From positions 144,626 to 208,625 of the forward strand of contig NZ_JAJTBG010000009.1 of NCBI RefSeq assembly GCF_021287045.1: 64,000 bases of DNA. Direction: 5' to 3'. The notes beneath the pieces are model-generated. The model worked only from the letters and a program-made list of their open reading frames with translations, was not told the origin of the DNA and did not search any database. A program made the position numbers and the translations under genes. Positions 29,081 to 37,332 of the stretch are shown here, piece by piece (position 1 is the first letter of the stretch; each line of letters begins with the position of its first letter). The stretch comes from Oryzomicrobium sp. Lineage in GTDB: Bacteria > Pseudomonadota > Gammaproteobacteria > Burkholderiales > Rhodocyclaceae.

Positions 29081-29103
29081 TTATTGATAACGCAAATCAA
29101 TAA
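29081..29103. promoter_or_regulatory. Inverted repeat upstream of the PAS diguanylate cyclase gene
   Basis: TTATTGAT (29081-29088) and ATCAATAA (29096-29103) are perfect 8-bp arms separated by seven bases. It contains TTGAT/ATCAA half-sites like those of FNR/CRP-type regulators, but the spacing is 7 rather than 4. The surrounding 29040-29190 is markedly AT-rich. Confidence 0.45.
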
Positions 29104-29164
29104 GCCACATCAGATGCCGGGACGACCCGCACGATATTTGTGGAATAACGCATACCGCCCCACA

Positions 29165-29180
29165 TATTACAAAAGTAATA
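29165..29180. promoter_or_regulatory. Second inverted repeat close to the PAS diguanylate cyclase start
   Basis: TATTAC and GTAATA are perfect 6-bp arms around AAAA, 29 bases before the ATG at 29209. It may be an operator overlapping the promoter. Confidence 0.4.
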
Positions 29181-29208
29181 ATTCATGCACCCGGCCTAGC
29201 TTGCCCGG

Positions 29209-32200
29209 ATGCCAAGCTTCTCCTTCATGCCCAACATTGACGCCCCCCAGGCACTCCGCATCGATCCGGAAGAGCGCTCCGACCTCGTCGTAACCGCCAT
29301 CGCCGTATTGGTCGCCATGCTGGCCTGCGCGGTGTACTGGGCCGTGCTGGTCAGCTCCCATAACGAACAACTGCGCGGCGCCGAGCAGCAGAGCCAATTA
29401 CGCGCCCAGCAGATTTCCAAGGCGCTGCTGTCCCAGGTGGAAACCCTCGTGGGCGGGCTGGACTTCGCCACGCGCAGCCTGGCCGAGGAGTTGAGCCACA
29501 AAAGCCCCGAGGGCTTCAACGCCACGGTGCGGACCGTGGTGCAGTCCTATCCCCAGGGTTCGATCTTGCAGATCGCCATCGCCGACCGGAGCGGCAAGGT
29601 CATCTATGCCAATCCGGCCCCCGATCCCTGGTCCCCGCTCCCCGCCAACGTCGGCGACCGGGAGCACTTCCGCGTGCATCAGGACAACAGCCGGACCGGC
29701 GCCGCGGACCGCTTGTTCATCAGCGCGCCGGTACTGGGCCGGGTGTCGGGCCAGTGGTCGATCCAACTGTCCCGGGCGCTGCGCCGCAACGGCGAATTCG
29801 ACGGCATCCTGGTCATTTCCCTGTCGCCTCACTACATCTCGGATTTCTTCCAGAGCATCTTCGACAGCGAGCGGGACGTGGTGATGCTGCTGCGCCAGGA
29901 CGGCCGCTACCTGGCCCGCTCCCAGGGCGAACAGGCGGTACTCGGCAAGGCGGTGCCCGACAGCCGCGAGTACCTGCGCAACAACCACCTGATGCACGGC
30001 ACCTACGAGGCCGTGGCCCGAGTGGACGGCATTGCCCGCTATTACGCCTGGAGCCGCGCCCAGGCCTATCCATTGGTGATCAACGTCGGCCTGGACAAGG
30101 ACGCCGCCCTGGCCGGCGTCCAGCAGGCCATCCAGGCCAGCCGGCAGCGCAACCTGCTGGGCATCGCCATCGTCCTCGGCGGCGTCCTGGTCATCTCCTG
30201 GCTGCGCCTGCAACGCAGCCGGGCCAAGGCATTGCTGCGGGCCAAGGACGAGCGCCTGGCCAAGCTGGTGACCCAGGTGCCCGGCGCCATCTACCAATAC
30301 AAACTGGCCACCGACGGGACGTCCAGCTTCCCTTACGCCAGCCCAGGCATCGCCGACATTTACGGATTCACGCCGGATGAACTGGCCACCAACGCCGCGA
30401 AGGTGTTCAACCTCATTCATCCGGACGACCTGGAATCGGTCAAGGCAACCATCATGGCATCGGCCCACGACCTCACGCCCTGGGAATGCAAATACCGGGT
30501 GGGGACGAGCACCGGGGGCTGCCGCTGGCTGCACGGCTACGCCCGGCCGGAGCGACTGCCGGACAGCAGCATCCTGTGGCACGGCTACCTGCACGACATC
30601 ACGACGGAGCAGGCCATCCAGCAGGCCCTGCACGAAAGCGAGGAACGGCTGCGCCTGACCCTGGACGCGGTGCGGGACGGCCTGTGGGAATGGGACACCG
30701 AGCGGGGCACCCTGCACTGGGACGCCCGTTGCTACGAATTGCTGGGTTACCCGGACCGGGGCTTCCCCATGGGGCTGGGCGCATTCCTCGACCTCGTGCA
30801 CCCGCTGGATGTCGACCGCTGCCGCATCGACCAGGCCCAGCACCTGGAATCGAACCGGATCTACCGCACCGAATTTCGCCTGCGCCGCGCCAGCGGCGAA
30901 TGGCTGTGGGTCGAATCCCGGGGCCAGCTGCTGCCGGCCACCGAGCACCGCCCGGCCCGCATGATGGGCACCCTGTCGGACATCGGCGAGCGGGTCACCC
31001 AGGCCCAGGTGCGCCGCGCCCTGCTCGACCAGAGCGCCGCCGCCATCTTCCTGGCCACGCCGGACCGGCGCATCTCCCACGCCAATGCCCGGGCCATCGA
31101 ACTGTTCGCCCCCAATGGCCATGCCCTGATCGGCAAGGACTTTCGCATCATCCACACCGACGAGGCCTCTTTCGCCGCCTTCGGCGAGCATTACCAAGCC
31201 CTGCGCCAGGCCGGATCGGTCCGGCTGGAATGGCGCCTGCGCGACAACCGGGGCCGGGTGCGCTGGTTCAATGCCCACGGTTCCCTGCTGGGCGAGGACG
31301 ACCCCAACGGCAGCGTCATCTGGACCATGCTCGACACCGACGCCCAGCACCGGGCCATGGACGCCCAGGAACTGGCCCAGCAGCGCCTGACGGCAATCAT
31401 CGAGCAGTTCCCCGGCGGCGTGCTGGTGGAAGACCAGGCCGAGCAGCGCATCGTCGTCGCCAACCAGGCCCTCTGCCAGCTCGGCGGCACCGGCTGGAGT
31501 CCCCGCGACCTGGTCGGACGCACCCATGCCGAACTGGCCGCGCGGCTGCCCGCCGACCTGCTGGTCCCGCCCCCCGGCGAGGACGCCGCCCCCGACGCTT
31601 GGGAATGCCACCTCGACGACGGCCGCGACGTGGCCGTCGAACGCATCCCCCTGCACAGTGCCGGCACGCCCGTCGGCCTGTTCTGGTTCATCCGCGACAT
31701 CACCGAACGCAAGCGGCGCGAAACCGCCCTGGCCGCCCTGGCCGCCACCGACCCCCTCACCGGCCTGGCCAACCGCCGCACCTTCATGGCGCGCATGAAC
31801 GACGAGCTGCACGAGCAGCGCCGCGGCCGGCACGGCCCCAGCGTGCTGGTGATGCTCGACCTGGACCACTTCAAGCGGGTCAACGACACCTACGGCCATG
31901 CCGCCGGCGACCGGGTGCTCCAGCACCTGGCCGGGCTGATGCAGGCCGCCCTGCGCCGCGACGACCTGGCCGGCCGCCTGGGCGGCGAGGAATTCGCCGT
32001 GCTGCTGTCCGACACCGACCTGGACGGTGGCGGCGCCATGGCCGAGCGCCTGCGCATCGCCCTGGAAACAACCCCGGCGCGCACCGACACCGGCGAACTG
32101 TTCGTCACCGCCAGCCTGGGGGTCACCCTGTTCCGGCCGCCCTTCGACAGTCCGGAAGACTGCCTGGCCCGGGCCGATGCGGCCCTCTACGAAGCCAAGC

Positions 32201-32283
32201 ACCGCGGCCGCAACCGGGTCATGGTCAGGGACGAGGACCGGGGCTTTCCCATCACCCACGCCGCCCCGGTGCGGGACGCCTGA
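29209..32283 (+). CDS. Cache-PAS multidomain diguanylate cyclase
   Basis: This protein of 1024 residues has an N-terminal helix (about 27-48), a periplasmic double-Cache-like region (about 50-300) and a second helix (about 308-328). Three to four PAS/PAC units follow (about 345-465, 475-600, 605-720, 730-840). WLHGYARPERLPDSSILWHG, WLWVESRG and RVRWFNAHGSL are typical PAC strands. The GGDEF domain has GGEEF at 925-929 and RxxD (RRDD, 916-919). No EAL domain. Either ATG 29209 or ATG 29227 could be the start. It has a long, AT-rich regulatory region. Confidence 0.9.
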   Translation: MPSFSFMPNIDAPQALRIDPEERSDLVVTAIAVLVAMLACAVYWAVLVSSHNEQLRGAEQQSQLRAQQISKALLSQVETLVGGLDFATRSLAEELSHKSPEGFNATVRTVVQSYPQGSILQIAIADRSGKVIYANPAPDPWSPLPANVGDREHFRVHQDNSRTGAADRLFISAPVLGRVSGQWSIQLSRALRRNGEFDGILVISLSPHYISDFFQSIFDSERDVVMLLRQDGRYLARSQGEQAVLGKAVPDSREYLRNNHLMHGTYEAVARVDGIARYYAWSRAQAYPLVINVGLDKDAALAGVQQAIQASRQRNLLGIAIVLGGVLVISWLRLQRSRAKALLRAKDERLAKLVTQVPGAIYQYKLATDGTSSFPYASPGIADIYGFTPDELATNAAKVFNLIHPDDLESVKATIMASAHDLTPWECKYRVGTSTGGCRWLHGYARPERLPDSSILWHGYLHDITTEQAIQQALHESEERLRLTLDAVRDGLWEWDTERGTLHWDARCYELLGYPDRGFPMGLGAFLDLVHPLDVDRCRIDQAQHLESNRIYRTEFRLRRASGEWLWVESRGQLLPATEHRPARMMGTLSDIGERVTQAQVRRALLDQSAAAIFLATPDRRISHANARAIELFAPNGHALIGKDFRIIHTDEASFAAFGEHYQALRQAGSVRLEWRLRDNRGRVRWFNAHGSLLGEDDPNGSVIWTMLDTDAQHRAMDAQELAQQRLTAIIEQFPGGVLVEDQAEQRIVVANQALCQLGGTGWSPRDLVGRTHAELAARLPADLLVPPPGEDAAPDAWECHLDDGRDVAVERIPLHSAGTPVGLFWFIRDITERKRRETALAALAATDPLTGLANRRTFMARMNDELHEQRRGRHGPSVLVMLDLDHFKRVNDTYGHAAGDRVLQHLAGLMQAALRRDDLAGRLGGEEFAVLLSDTDLDGGGAMAERLRIALETTPARTDTGELFVTASLGVTLFRPPFDSPEDCLARADAALYEAKHRGRNRVMVRDEDRGFPITHAAPVRDA

Positions 32284-32426
32284 TTCCGCAAAGCGGATCG
32301 GACCGGGCGCCAGCCCCTGCGCTCCTTTCCCCCTCGCCGCCGCCCGCCCCGATCCCCCTTAATCCGCGACAATGGCGGCCTTGCCAGGCCCGCTTCGGGC
32401 CAAGCCTTCCTCCCGGAATCCGCCCG

Positions 32427-32870
32427 ATGACCTCCCGCCCCCTTGCCCTCTCCCTCGCCTTGGCCGCCCTGGCGACCCTCGGCGCCACCGCCCAGGCCGC
32501 CCAGCCCCCCTTCTCCGGTCCCGACTACAGCGGCCGCTACGCCTGCACCGGCGACGACGCCAAGGAAGGCGCCTACAGCGCCACGGTGACCCTGGAACTG
32601 GTGCCCGAGCACAGCAGCGGCAAGTACGGCGCCTACGCCTTCACCCTGGAGGTGCCGGGCTTCGGCACCTATCCCGGCCACGCCGTGGCCAAGGGGGCGG
32701 CCATGGCCATCCACTTCGCCCATACCGACCCAGCCACCCGGGACTTCGGCACCGGCCTTGCCACCTTCGCCCCTGGCCGCAGCGGCCGCTGGACCTTCAC
32801 CAAGTTCTACTACGAGCCCGAATTCAAGGGTGGCAACCACGGCAGCGAGCGCTGCGAGCAGCAGCCCTAG
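32427..32870 (+). CDS. Secreted protein of unknown function
   Basis: A 147-residue protein with a clear signal peptide (about 1-24, ending TAQAAQ) and a mature part rich in Gly, Tyr and Thr. It has two cysteines, one early in YSGRYACTGDDAKEG and one near the end. That pair could form a disulfide. The early GRYACTGDD motif recalls lipocalin-like or beta-barrel periplasmic proteins, but I do not recognise a named family. It stands alone 143 bases after the diguanylate cyclase. Confidence 0.75.
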   Translation: MTSRPLALSLALAALATLGATAQAAQPPFSGPDYSGRYACTGDDAKEGAYSATVTLELVPEHSSGKYGAYAFTLEVPGFGTYPGHAVAKGAAMAIHFAHTDPATRDFGTGLATFAPGRSGRWTFTKFYYEPEFKGGNHGSERCEQQP

Positions 32871-33271
32871 CCCTGGCACCTAAGGCGGCGCGTCCCGCCG
32901 AATCGCCGGCCCAACCGGCTGGCGCAGCGCTTTCGACACCGGGGGCGCTGCGCCAAGGCGGCCGCAGAAGACGGCGAACGCCAGGGCGATACTTGAATTT
33001 TTTTCATGTATTTTTGCAGGCACAACGGCAAGGTCGAGAACTGGCGCGGACCTTTGCTTTTCGACCAGATCGAAACATTAATTTTTTTAATGAATTGATC
33101 GATTGCAGGCCGCCCGGCGGCCAGGCGAATCCCGGCGCAGGCCAGCTCTTTCGCGCATCCACGCATCCACACAGTCCAGTCCCCGTGCTCCGTGCCAGCG
33201 GCATCCAAAGCAGCCCAGGCATTCCCGGGCCGGAGCTGAAACCCGCCCCAGCGGCTGCTCTCCTCTGCCCC
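32871..33271. other. Gene-free interval with an AT-rich palindrome
   Basis: 401 bases without a convincing gene. The part from about 32990 to 33100 is AT-rich and contains runs of T. A perfect inverted repeat lies at 33076-33092 (CATTAA, five T, TTAATG). Reading frames here give low-quality Arg-rich products. Confidence 0.5.
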
Positions 33272-34192
33272 CTACCCCGCCAGGGACGCAGCGAGGAAGC
33301 GGGCCAGGCCGCCTTGCAGGGGCTTTTGCCGGTGGCGGATGAAGTACAGGGGCCGGGCCAGGTCCGCCAATCCGACCAGATCCGGAGGCAGGCCCGCCGC
33401 CCCTTGCCGCGCCCCCAGGTCCACCACGCCGCCCCGCTCCAGCAGGTCCGCCACCACGTGGCGCGACAGGCACGACACCCCCAGGCCAGCGGCCACGGTC
33501 CGCTTGACCGCCTCGGAATTGCCCAGGGCCAGGGTCACCTTGAGGTGACCGAGCAGGGGCACCAGCAGTTGCTCCAGCACCTCCCGGGTGCCGGAGCCGG
33601 TTTCGCGCAGCACCCAGTCGGCCCCGGCCAGGGCCTCCCGGGTCAGGGCGCCTGCCGCCGCCGCATGGACCAGGGGATGGTCCCGGCCGGCGAAGACCAC
33701 CAGCTCGTCCCGCTGCCAAGGCGTCACCACCAGGTCCGGGTGGCGACACACCCCTTCGATGAAGCCGCCGTCCACGGTGAATTCGGCCACGGCGGCAACA
33801 ATATCGGCGGTGTTGGCCACGTCCAGACGCAGCCGGGCCTGGGGGTTGTCGCGGCGGAAGGCGGCGATCAGGGGCGGCAGCAGGTAGTTGCCCACGGTGG
33901 TGCTGGCCCCCAGGCGCAGGGAGGCGGCCTCGCCGGCGAACAGCCGGCCGATGTCGGCGGCCTGTTCGAGCAGGGCGGTGGCCCGGGGCAGCAGCAGGCG
34001 GCCCGATTCGTTGAGGCGCAGCTGGCGGCCGATGCGGTCGAACAGGGGGGTGCCCAACTGACGCTCCAGCTCGGCCAAGGCGGCGGAGGCGGCGGACTGG
34101 GACAGGGCGGTGGCCTCCGCCCCCCGGCCGGTGGTGCCGTGGCGGGCGATGGCGACGAAGACTTCGAGCTGGCGCAGGGTGAGGTGGAGCAC
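33272..34192 (-). CDS. LysR family regulator (YeiE-like)
   Basis: This 306-residue regulator has the winged helix at about 4-62 (LRQLEVFVAIARHGTTGRGA, LSQSAASAALAELERQLG) and a substrate-binding domain from 90. The start is GTG at 34192; no ATG fits upstream. It is divergent from a YeiH-family gene, 125 bases apart, the same arrangement as yeiE-yeiH in enterobacteria where YeiE responds to sulfite. I infer the same role here from context. Confidence 0.88.
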   Translation of the reverse strand: MLHLTLRQLEVFVAIARHGTTGRGAEATALSQSAASAALAELERQLGTPLFDRIGRQLRLNESGRLLLPRATALLEQAADIGRLFAGEAASLRLGASTTVGNYLLPPLIAAFRRDNPQARLRLDVANTADIVAAVAEFTVDGGFIEGVCRHPDLVVTPWQRDELVVFAGRDHPLVHAAAAGALTREALAGADWVLRETGSGTREVLEQLLVPLLGHLKVTLALGNSEAVKRTVAAGLGVSCLSRHVVADLLERGGVVDLGARQGAAGLPPDLVGLADLARPLYFIRHRQKPLQGGLARFLAASLAG

Positions 34193-34317
34193 GACCTATT
34201 ACCTTTAAAACCGGTTATTTCAACGTTTTTTATTCGTTTTTCAGGTTGATGGCAAGCCGGTAAGGTGGCGTCCATGGCGGGTCCGTCGATCCGCCCGGAC
34301 AACCCACGAGGCTCCCC

Positions 34318-35499
34318 ATGTCCTCCCCTGCCAATGCATCCGCGGCCCTGGCCGCCCCGCCCCTGTCGTTCGCGCAACGCATTTTCCAAGGCTTTCGGGC
34401 CGCCGCCCCCGGCCTCATCCTCACCCTGGCCCTGGGCCTGGGCGCCCTGCTGCTCGCCCGCCAGCCGGCGGTGCAGGGCTGGGGATTGTCGGCCCTGACC
34501 CTGGCCATCGTCGCCGGCATCTTCATCGGCAACACCGTGTTCGCCCCGGTGGAACGGCTCGCCGCCCCCGGCGTAGGGGTGGCCAAGCAGACCCTGCTGC
34601 GCGCCGGCATCGTGCTCTACGGTCTGCGCCTGACCTTTCAGGACATCGCCGCGGTGGGCACCGCCGGGCTGGTGGTCGACGCCCTGGTGGTGGCGATCAC
34701 CTTCGTCCTGGCCCTGCAACTGGGCACCCGCTGGCTCGGCCTGAGCCGCCGCCAGGCGGCCCTGATCGGCGCCGGCAGCGCCATCTGCGGCGCGGCGGCG
34801 GTGCTGGCCACGGCGCCGGTGGTGGCGTCCGCCCACGCGGCCCGGGATGAGGGCCACCATGAAAGCCCCCTGGCCGACCAGGTGGCGGTGGCGGTGGCCA
34901 CGGTGGTGGTGTTCGGCACTCTGGCCATGTTCACCTACCCGGCCCTCTACGCCGCCCTGGCCCACTGGGGCTGGGCCGTCTCGCCGGAAGCCTTCGGCCT
35001 GTACACCGGCGCCACGGTGCACGAGGTGGCCCAGGTGGTGGCCGCCGGCCGCGCCATCAGCCCGGACGCGGCAGCCACGGCGGTGATCGCCAAGATGCTG
35101 CGGGTGATGATGCTGGCGCCCTTTCTGGTGATTCTGGCCGGGCTGTTTGCCAGCGGCGGCGCCGGCAACGGTGGTAATGGTGCTAATGGCGGCAATGTCG
35201 CCGGCCGGGGCGCGGCGGTGCTGCGCGCCTTCCCCTGGTTCGCCCTGGGCTTCGTCGCCCTGGCCGGGTTCAATTCCCTGGACCTGCTGCCCCAGGCAGT
35301 GAAGGGCGGCCTGATCGTCGCCGACGACCTGCTGCTGGCCACCGCCATGGGCGCCCTGGGCCTGACCACCCGCTTTTCCGCCATCCGCCGCGCCGGCCCC
35401 CGGCCCCTGCTGCTGGCCGGCCTGCTGGCCCTGTGGCTGGTGGCGGGCGGCGGAGCCCTGACCGCCCTGACCGCCCTGGCCCTGCACCTGGCGGGCTGA
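34318..35499 (+). CDS. YeiH family putative sulfate/sulfite exporter
   Basis: A 393-residue membrane protein with about ten to eleven helices of the UPF0324/YeiH family. KQTLLRAGIVLYGLRLTFQDI and IGAGSAICGAAAVLATAPVV are diagnostic, as is GLYTGATVHEVAQVVAAG. Near residue 280 it carries an unusual Gly/Asn-rich loop (GAGNGGNGANGGN). Family members are thought to export sulfite or sulfate, which would suit an organism that oxidises sulfur, but evidence here is context only. Confidence 0.88.
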   Translation: MSSPANASAALAAPPLSFAQRIFQGFRAAAPGLILTLALGLGALLLARQPAVQGWGLSALTLAIVAGIFIGNTVFAPVERLAAPGVGVAKQTLLRAGIVLYGLRLTFQDIAAVGTAGLVVDALVVAITFVLALQLGTRWLGLSRRQAALIGAGSAICGAAAVLATAPVVASAHAARDEGHHESPLADQVAVAVATVVVFGTLAMFTYPALYAALAHWGWAVSPEAFGLYTGATVHEVAQVVAAGRAISPDAAATAVIAKMLRVMMLAPFLVILAGLFASGGAGNGGNGANGGNVAGRGAAVLRAFPWFALGFVALAGFNSLDLLPQAVKGGLIVADDLLLATAMGALGLTTRFSAIRRAGPRPLLLAGLLALWLVAGGGALTALTALALHLAG

Positions 35500-35543
35500 C
35501 CGTCCCCCAGCTCCCCGGCCCGGGGCAACGCCCCCTGGCCCAA

Positions 35544-35582
35544 CAAAAAACCTCGCCGGGCATATGCCGGGCGGGGTTTTTT
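35544..35582. terminator. Bidirectional terminator between YeiH and HIU hydrolase genes
   Basis: A run of A, a GC-rich stem (CCTCGCCGGGCAT pairing with ATGCCGGGCGGGG, one G-T pair) and a run of T. It serves both the plus-strand YeiH gene ending at 35499 and the minus-strand gene ending at 35596. Confidence 0.9.
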
Positions 35583-35595
35583 GCCAGTGCGGGGC

Positions 35596-36009
35596 TTAAT
35601 TGCCCCGGTAGGTGGAGTAGCCGTAGGGACTGAGCAGCAGGGGGATGTGGTAGTGCTGCGTCGCATCCTCGACGGTGAAGGGCACCGGGATCTCGGGGAA
35701 GAAGGTCGGCTGCTTGATCTTGGCGAAGTGCTCGCCGGTATGGAACACCACCCGGTACTCACCGGCGGCGAAACGCTCCTTGGCCGGGAACATCTCACGG
35801 ATGCGGCCCTGGGCGTCGGTCACGGCCGAGCCGAGGGGGCGCCAGCCGGCGGCGGTCTTTTGCTCGAGATCGACGGTCACGCCCGGGGTCGGCTGGCCGC
35901 TTTGCAGGTCCAGGATGTGGACGCTCAACGGGTTGCCGGCGGCGAGGGCGGCGTGGCTGGCGAGGCAAAGCAGGCCGGCCAGGGCCAGGGTGCGGATCGG
36001 TTGCAGCAT
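35596..36009 (-). CDS. hiuH: Secreted 5-hydroxyisourate hydrolase (transthyretin-like protein)
   Basis: This 137-residue protein has a signal peptide (about 1-23), then the transthyretin-like fold: VHILDLQSGQPTPGVTVDLE at the start (active-site His at 31) and HYHIPLLLSPYGYSTYRGN at the end. The canonical last residues are YRGS, here YRGN. It should hydrolyse 5-hydroxyisourate in the periplasm. The E. coli homologue HiuH (YedX) is also periplasmic and is controlled by the adjacent HprRS/CusRS systems. Here it follows a HbpS-like gene in one transcript. Confidence 0.93.
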   Translation of the reverse strand: MLQPIRTLALAGLLCLASHAALAAGNPLSVHILDLQSGQPTPGVTVDLEQKTAAGWRPLGSAVTDAQGRIREMFPAKERFAAGEYRVVFHTGEHFAKIKQPTFFPEIPVPFTVEDATQHYHIPLLLSPYGYSTYRGN

Positions 36010-36036
36010 GGAACTATCCTCCTTGAAAAAAGGGAT

Positions 36037-36522
36037 TCAACGGGTTTGCAGGTCGGGGCGACCGGCCAGGGCGGCCCGGGCGCAGGTGTCGTCGCCCTCG
36101 GGGCCGCCGCCCCCCGCCACGCCGATGGCCCCCACCAGGGCATCGCCCTGCCACAGCGGCACGCCGCCGCCGAGCAGCAGCAGTTCGGGCAGGTGGGCGA
36201 GGTTGGCCGTGTCGGGGTTGGCCCGGGCGGCCCGCCCCAAGTGCAGGGTGGCGGTCTTGGTCGACAGGGCGCTGTAGGCCTTGCGGCGCGCCGCCTCGGT
36301 GTTGTGGGGGCCAACGCCGTCGCCCCGGCCCAGCAGCACGGTCTGACCGCCGGCATCGAGCACGGCGATGGTGACCGCCTTGCCCCGGGCCGCGCAGGCC
36401 TCCCGGGCCGAGGCCGCCAGCTGTTCCGCAGCCGACAAGGTCAGTTGCGGTGCGACGGGCAGGGGCGCGGCCTGGACAGCGGTGGCGGCGAACACCAGGG
36501 GAAAGAGGAATTTACCGGTCAT
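36037..36522 (-). CDS. Secreted GlcG/HbpS family heme-binding-like protein
   Basis: This 161-residue protein has a signal peptide (about 1-18), then the GlcG/HbpS (DUF336) fold: LTLSAAEQLAASAREACAA, AVLDAGGQTVLLGRGDG and GALVGAIGVAGGGGPEGDD. Streptomyces HbpS binds heme and modulates the SenS sensor kinase. Here the gene is in an operon with the hydroxyisourate hydrolase and is divergent from a two-component system, a striking parallel. Heme binding is an inference. Confidence 0.85.
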   Translation of the reverse strand: MTGKFLFPLVFAATAVQAAPLPVAPQLTLSAAEQLAASAREACAARGKAVTIAVLDAGGQTVLLGRGDGVGPHNTEAARRKAYSALSTKTATLHLGRAARANPDTANLAHLPELLLLGGGVPLWQGDALVGAIGVAGGGGPEGDDTCARAALAGRPDLQTR

Positions 36523-36590
36523 CGGATGGTCTCCGTCACAGTGATGCCGGCCACGATAGCGGGCGGGGGCTGGCGGAACGGTGGCGGCCC

Positions 36591-36608
36591 GATGACAAAA
36601 TTGTCATC
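36591..36608. promoter_or_regulatory. CusR/HprR-type response regulator box
   Basis: GATGACAA and TTGTCATC form perfect 8-bp arms with AA between. This matches the CusR/CopR-type box ATGACAA-NN-TTGTCAT described in enterobacteria. It is located 69 bases before the divergent HbpS-like gene and 53 bases before the response regulator, so it could control both. Confidence 0.75.
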
Positions 36609-36660
36609 CACCGCCGCGCCCGCCCTGGCTACCATCCGGGCTCGATGAGGAGGCGCAAGC

Positions 36661-37332
36661 GTGCGGATACTGGTGGTGGAAGACGAGCCGAAGACCGGCG
36701 ACTACTTGAAGAAGGGGCTGACCGAATCGGGCTTTGTCGTCGACCTGGCCCGGGACGGCCGGGAGGGGCTGCACCTTGCCGAGGAAGGAGGGCACGACCT
36801 GATCGTGCTCGACGTGATGCTGCCCGGGCTGGACGGCTGGCAGGTGCTGCGCCGGCTGCGCGAGGGCCGGGGGACGCCGGTGATCTTCCTGACCGCCCGG
36901 GACGGCCTGGACGACCGGATCAAGGGGCTGGAACTGGGGGCCGACGACTACCTGGTCAAGCCCTTCGCCTTCGCCGAACTGGTGGCGCGCATCCGCACCC
37001 TGCTGCGGCGCGGCCCCCTGCGCGAGGCGGACCAGCTGGCCATCGACGATCTGTGCATGGACGTGCCGGCGCGCCGCGTCACTCGGGGCGGCGAGCGCAT
37101 CCACCTGACGCCGCGGGAATTCGCCCTGCTGCACCTGCTGCTGCGCCGCCAGGGCGAGGTGCTCTCCCGCAGCCAGATCGCCTCCCAGGTGTGGGACATG
37201 AACTTCGACAGCGACACCAACGTGGTGGACGTGGCGATCCGGCGCCTGCGGCAAAAGATCGGCGACCCGGTGCCGGGGCGGCTGATCCACGCGGTGCGCG
37301 GCATGGGCTACGTGTGCGAATGGCGCCCGTGA
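36661..37332 (+). CDS. OmpR-family response regulator (CusR/HprR-like)
   Basis: This 223-residue regulator has an N-terminal receiver with the phosphoacceptor Asp in [14 protein letters not shown] (D51) and [13 protein letters not shown] (Lys about 101). The C-terminal winged helix (about 125-220) contains [19 protein letters not shown]. It begins with GTG at 36661 behind a strong GAGGAGG. The receiver-DNA binding fusion of this kind is the heavy-metal-type (CusR/CopR) subgroup. Its ligand is copper, silver or an oxidant in relatives. The stop overlaps the kinase gene. Confidence 0.93.
   Translation: MRILVVEDEPKTGDYLKKGLTESGFVVDLARDGREGLHLAEEGGHDLIVLDVMLPGLDGWQVLRRLREGRGTPVIFLTARDGLDDRIKGLELGADDYLVKPFAFAELVARIRTLLRRGPLREADQLAIDDLCMDVPARRVTRGGERIHLTPREFALLHLLLRRQGEVLSRSQIASQVWDMNFDSDTNVVDVAIRRLRQKIGDPVPGRLIHAVRGMGYVCEWRP

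Noticed and set aside
29081-29103. Canonical FNR site
   Set aside because: Half-sites TTGAT and ATCAA are present, but their spacing is 7 and FNR needs 4, so it is kept only as an unassigned inverted repeat.
29398-32259. 953-residue open frame on the minus strand
   Set aside because: It mirrors the PAS-GGDEF gene, whose domains are unmistakable.
32867-33208. 113-codon minus-strand frame in the 32.9-33.3 kb gap
   Set aside because: Composition unlike a protein, no ribosome site; covers the AT-rich palindrome.
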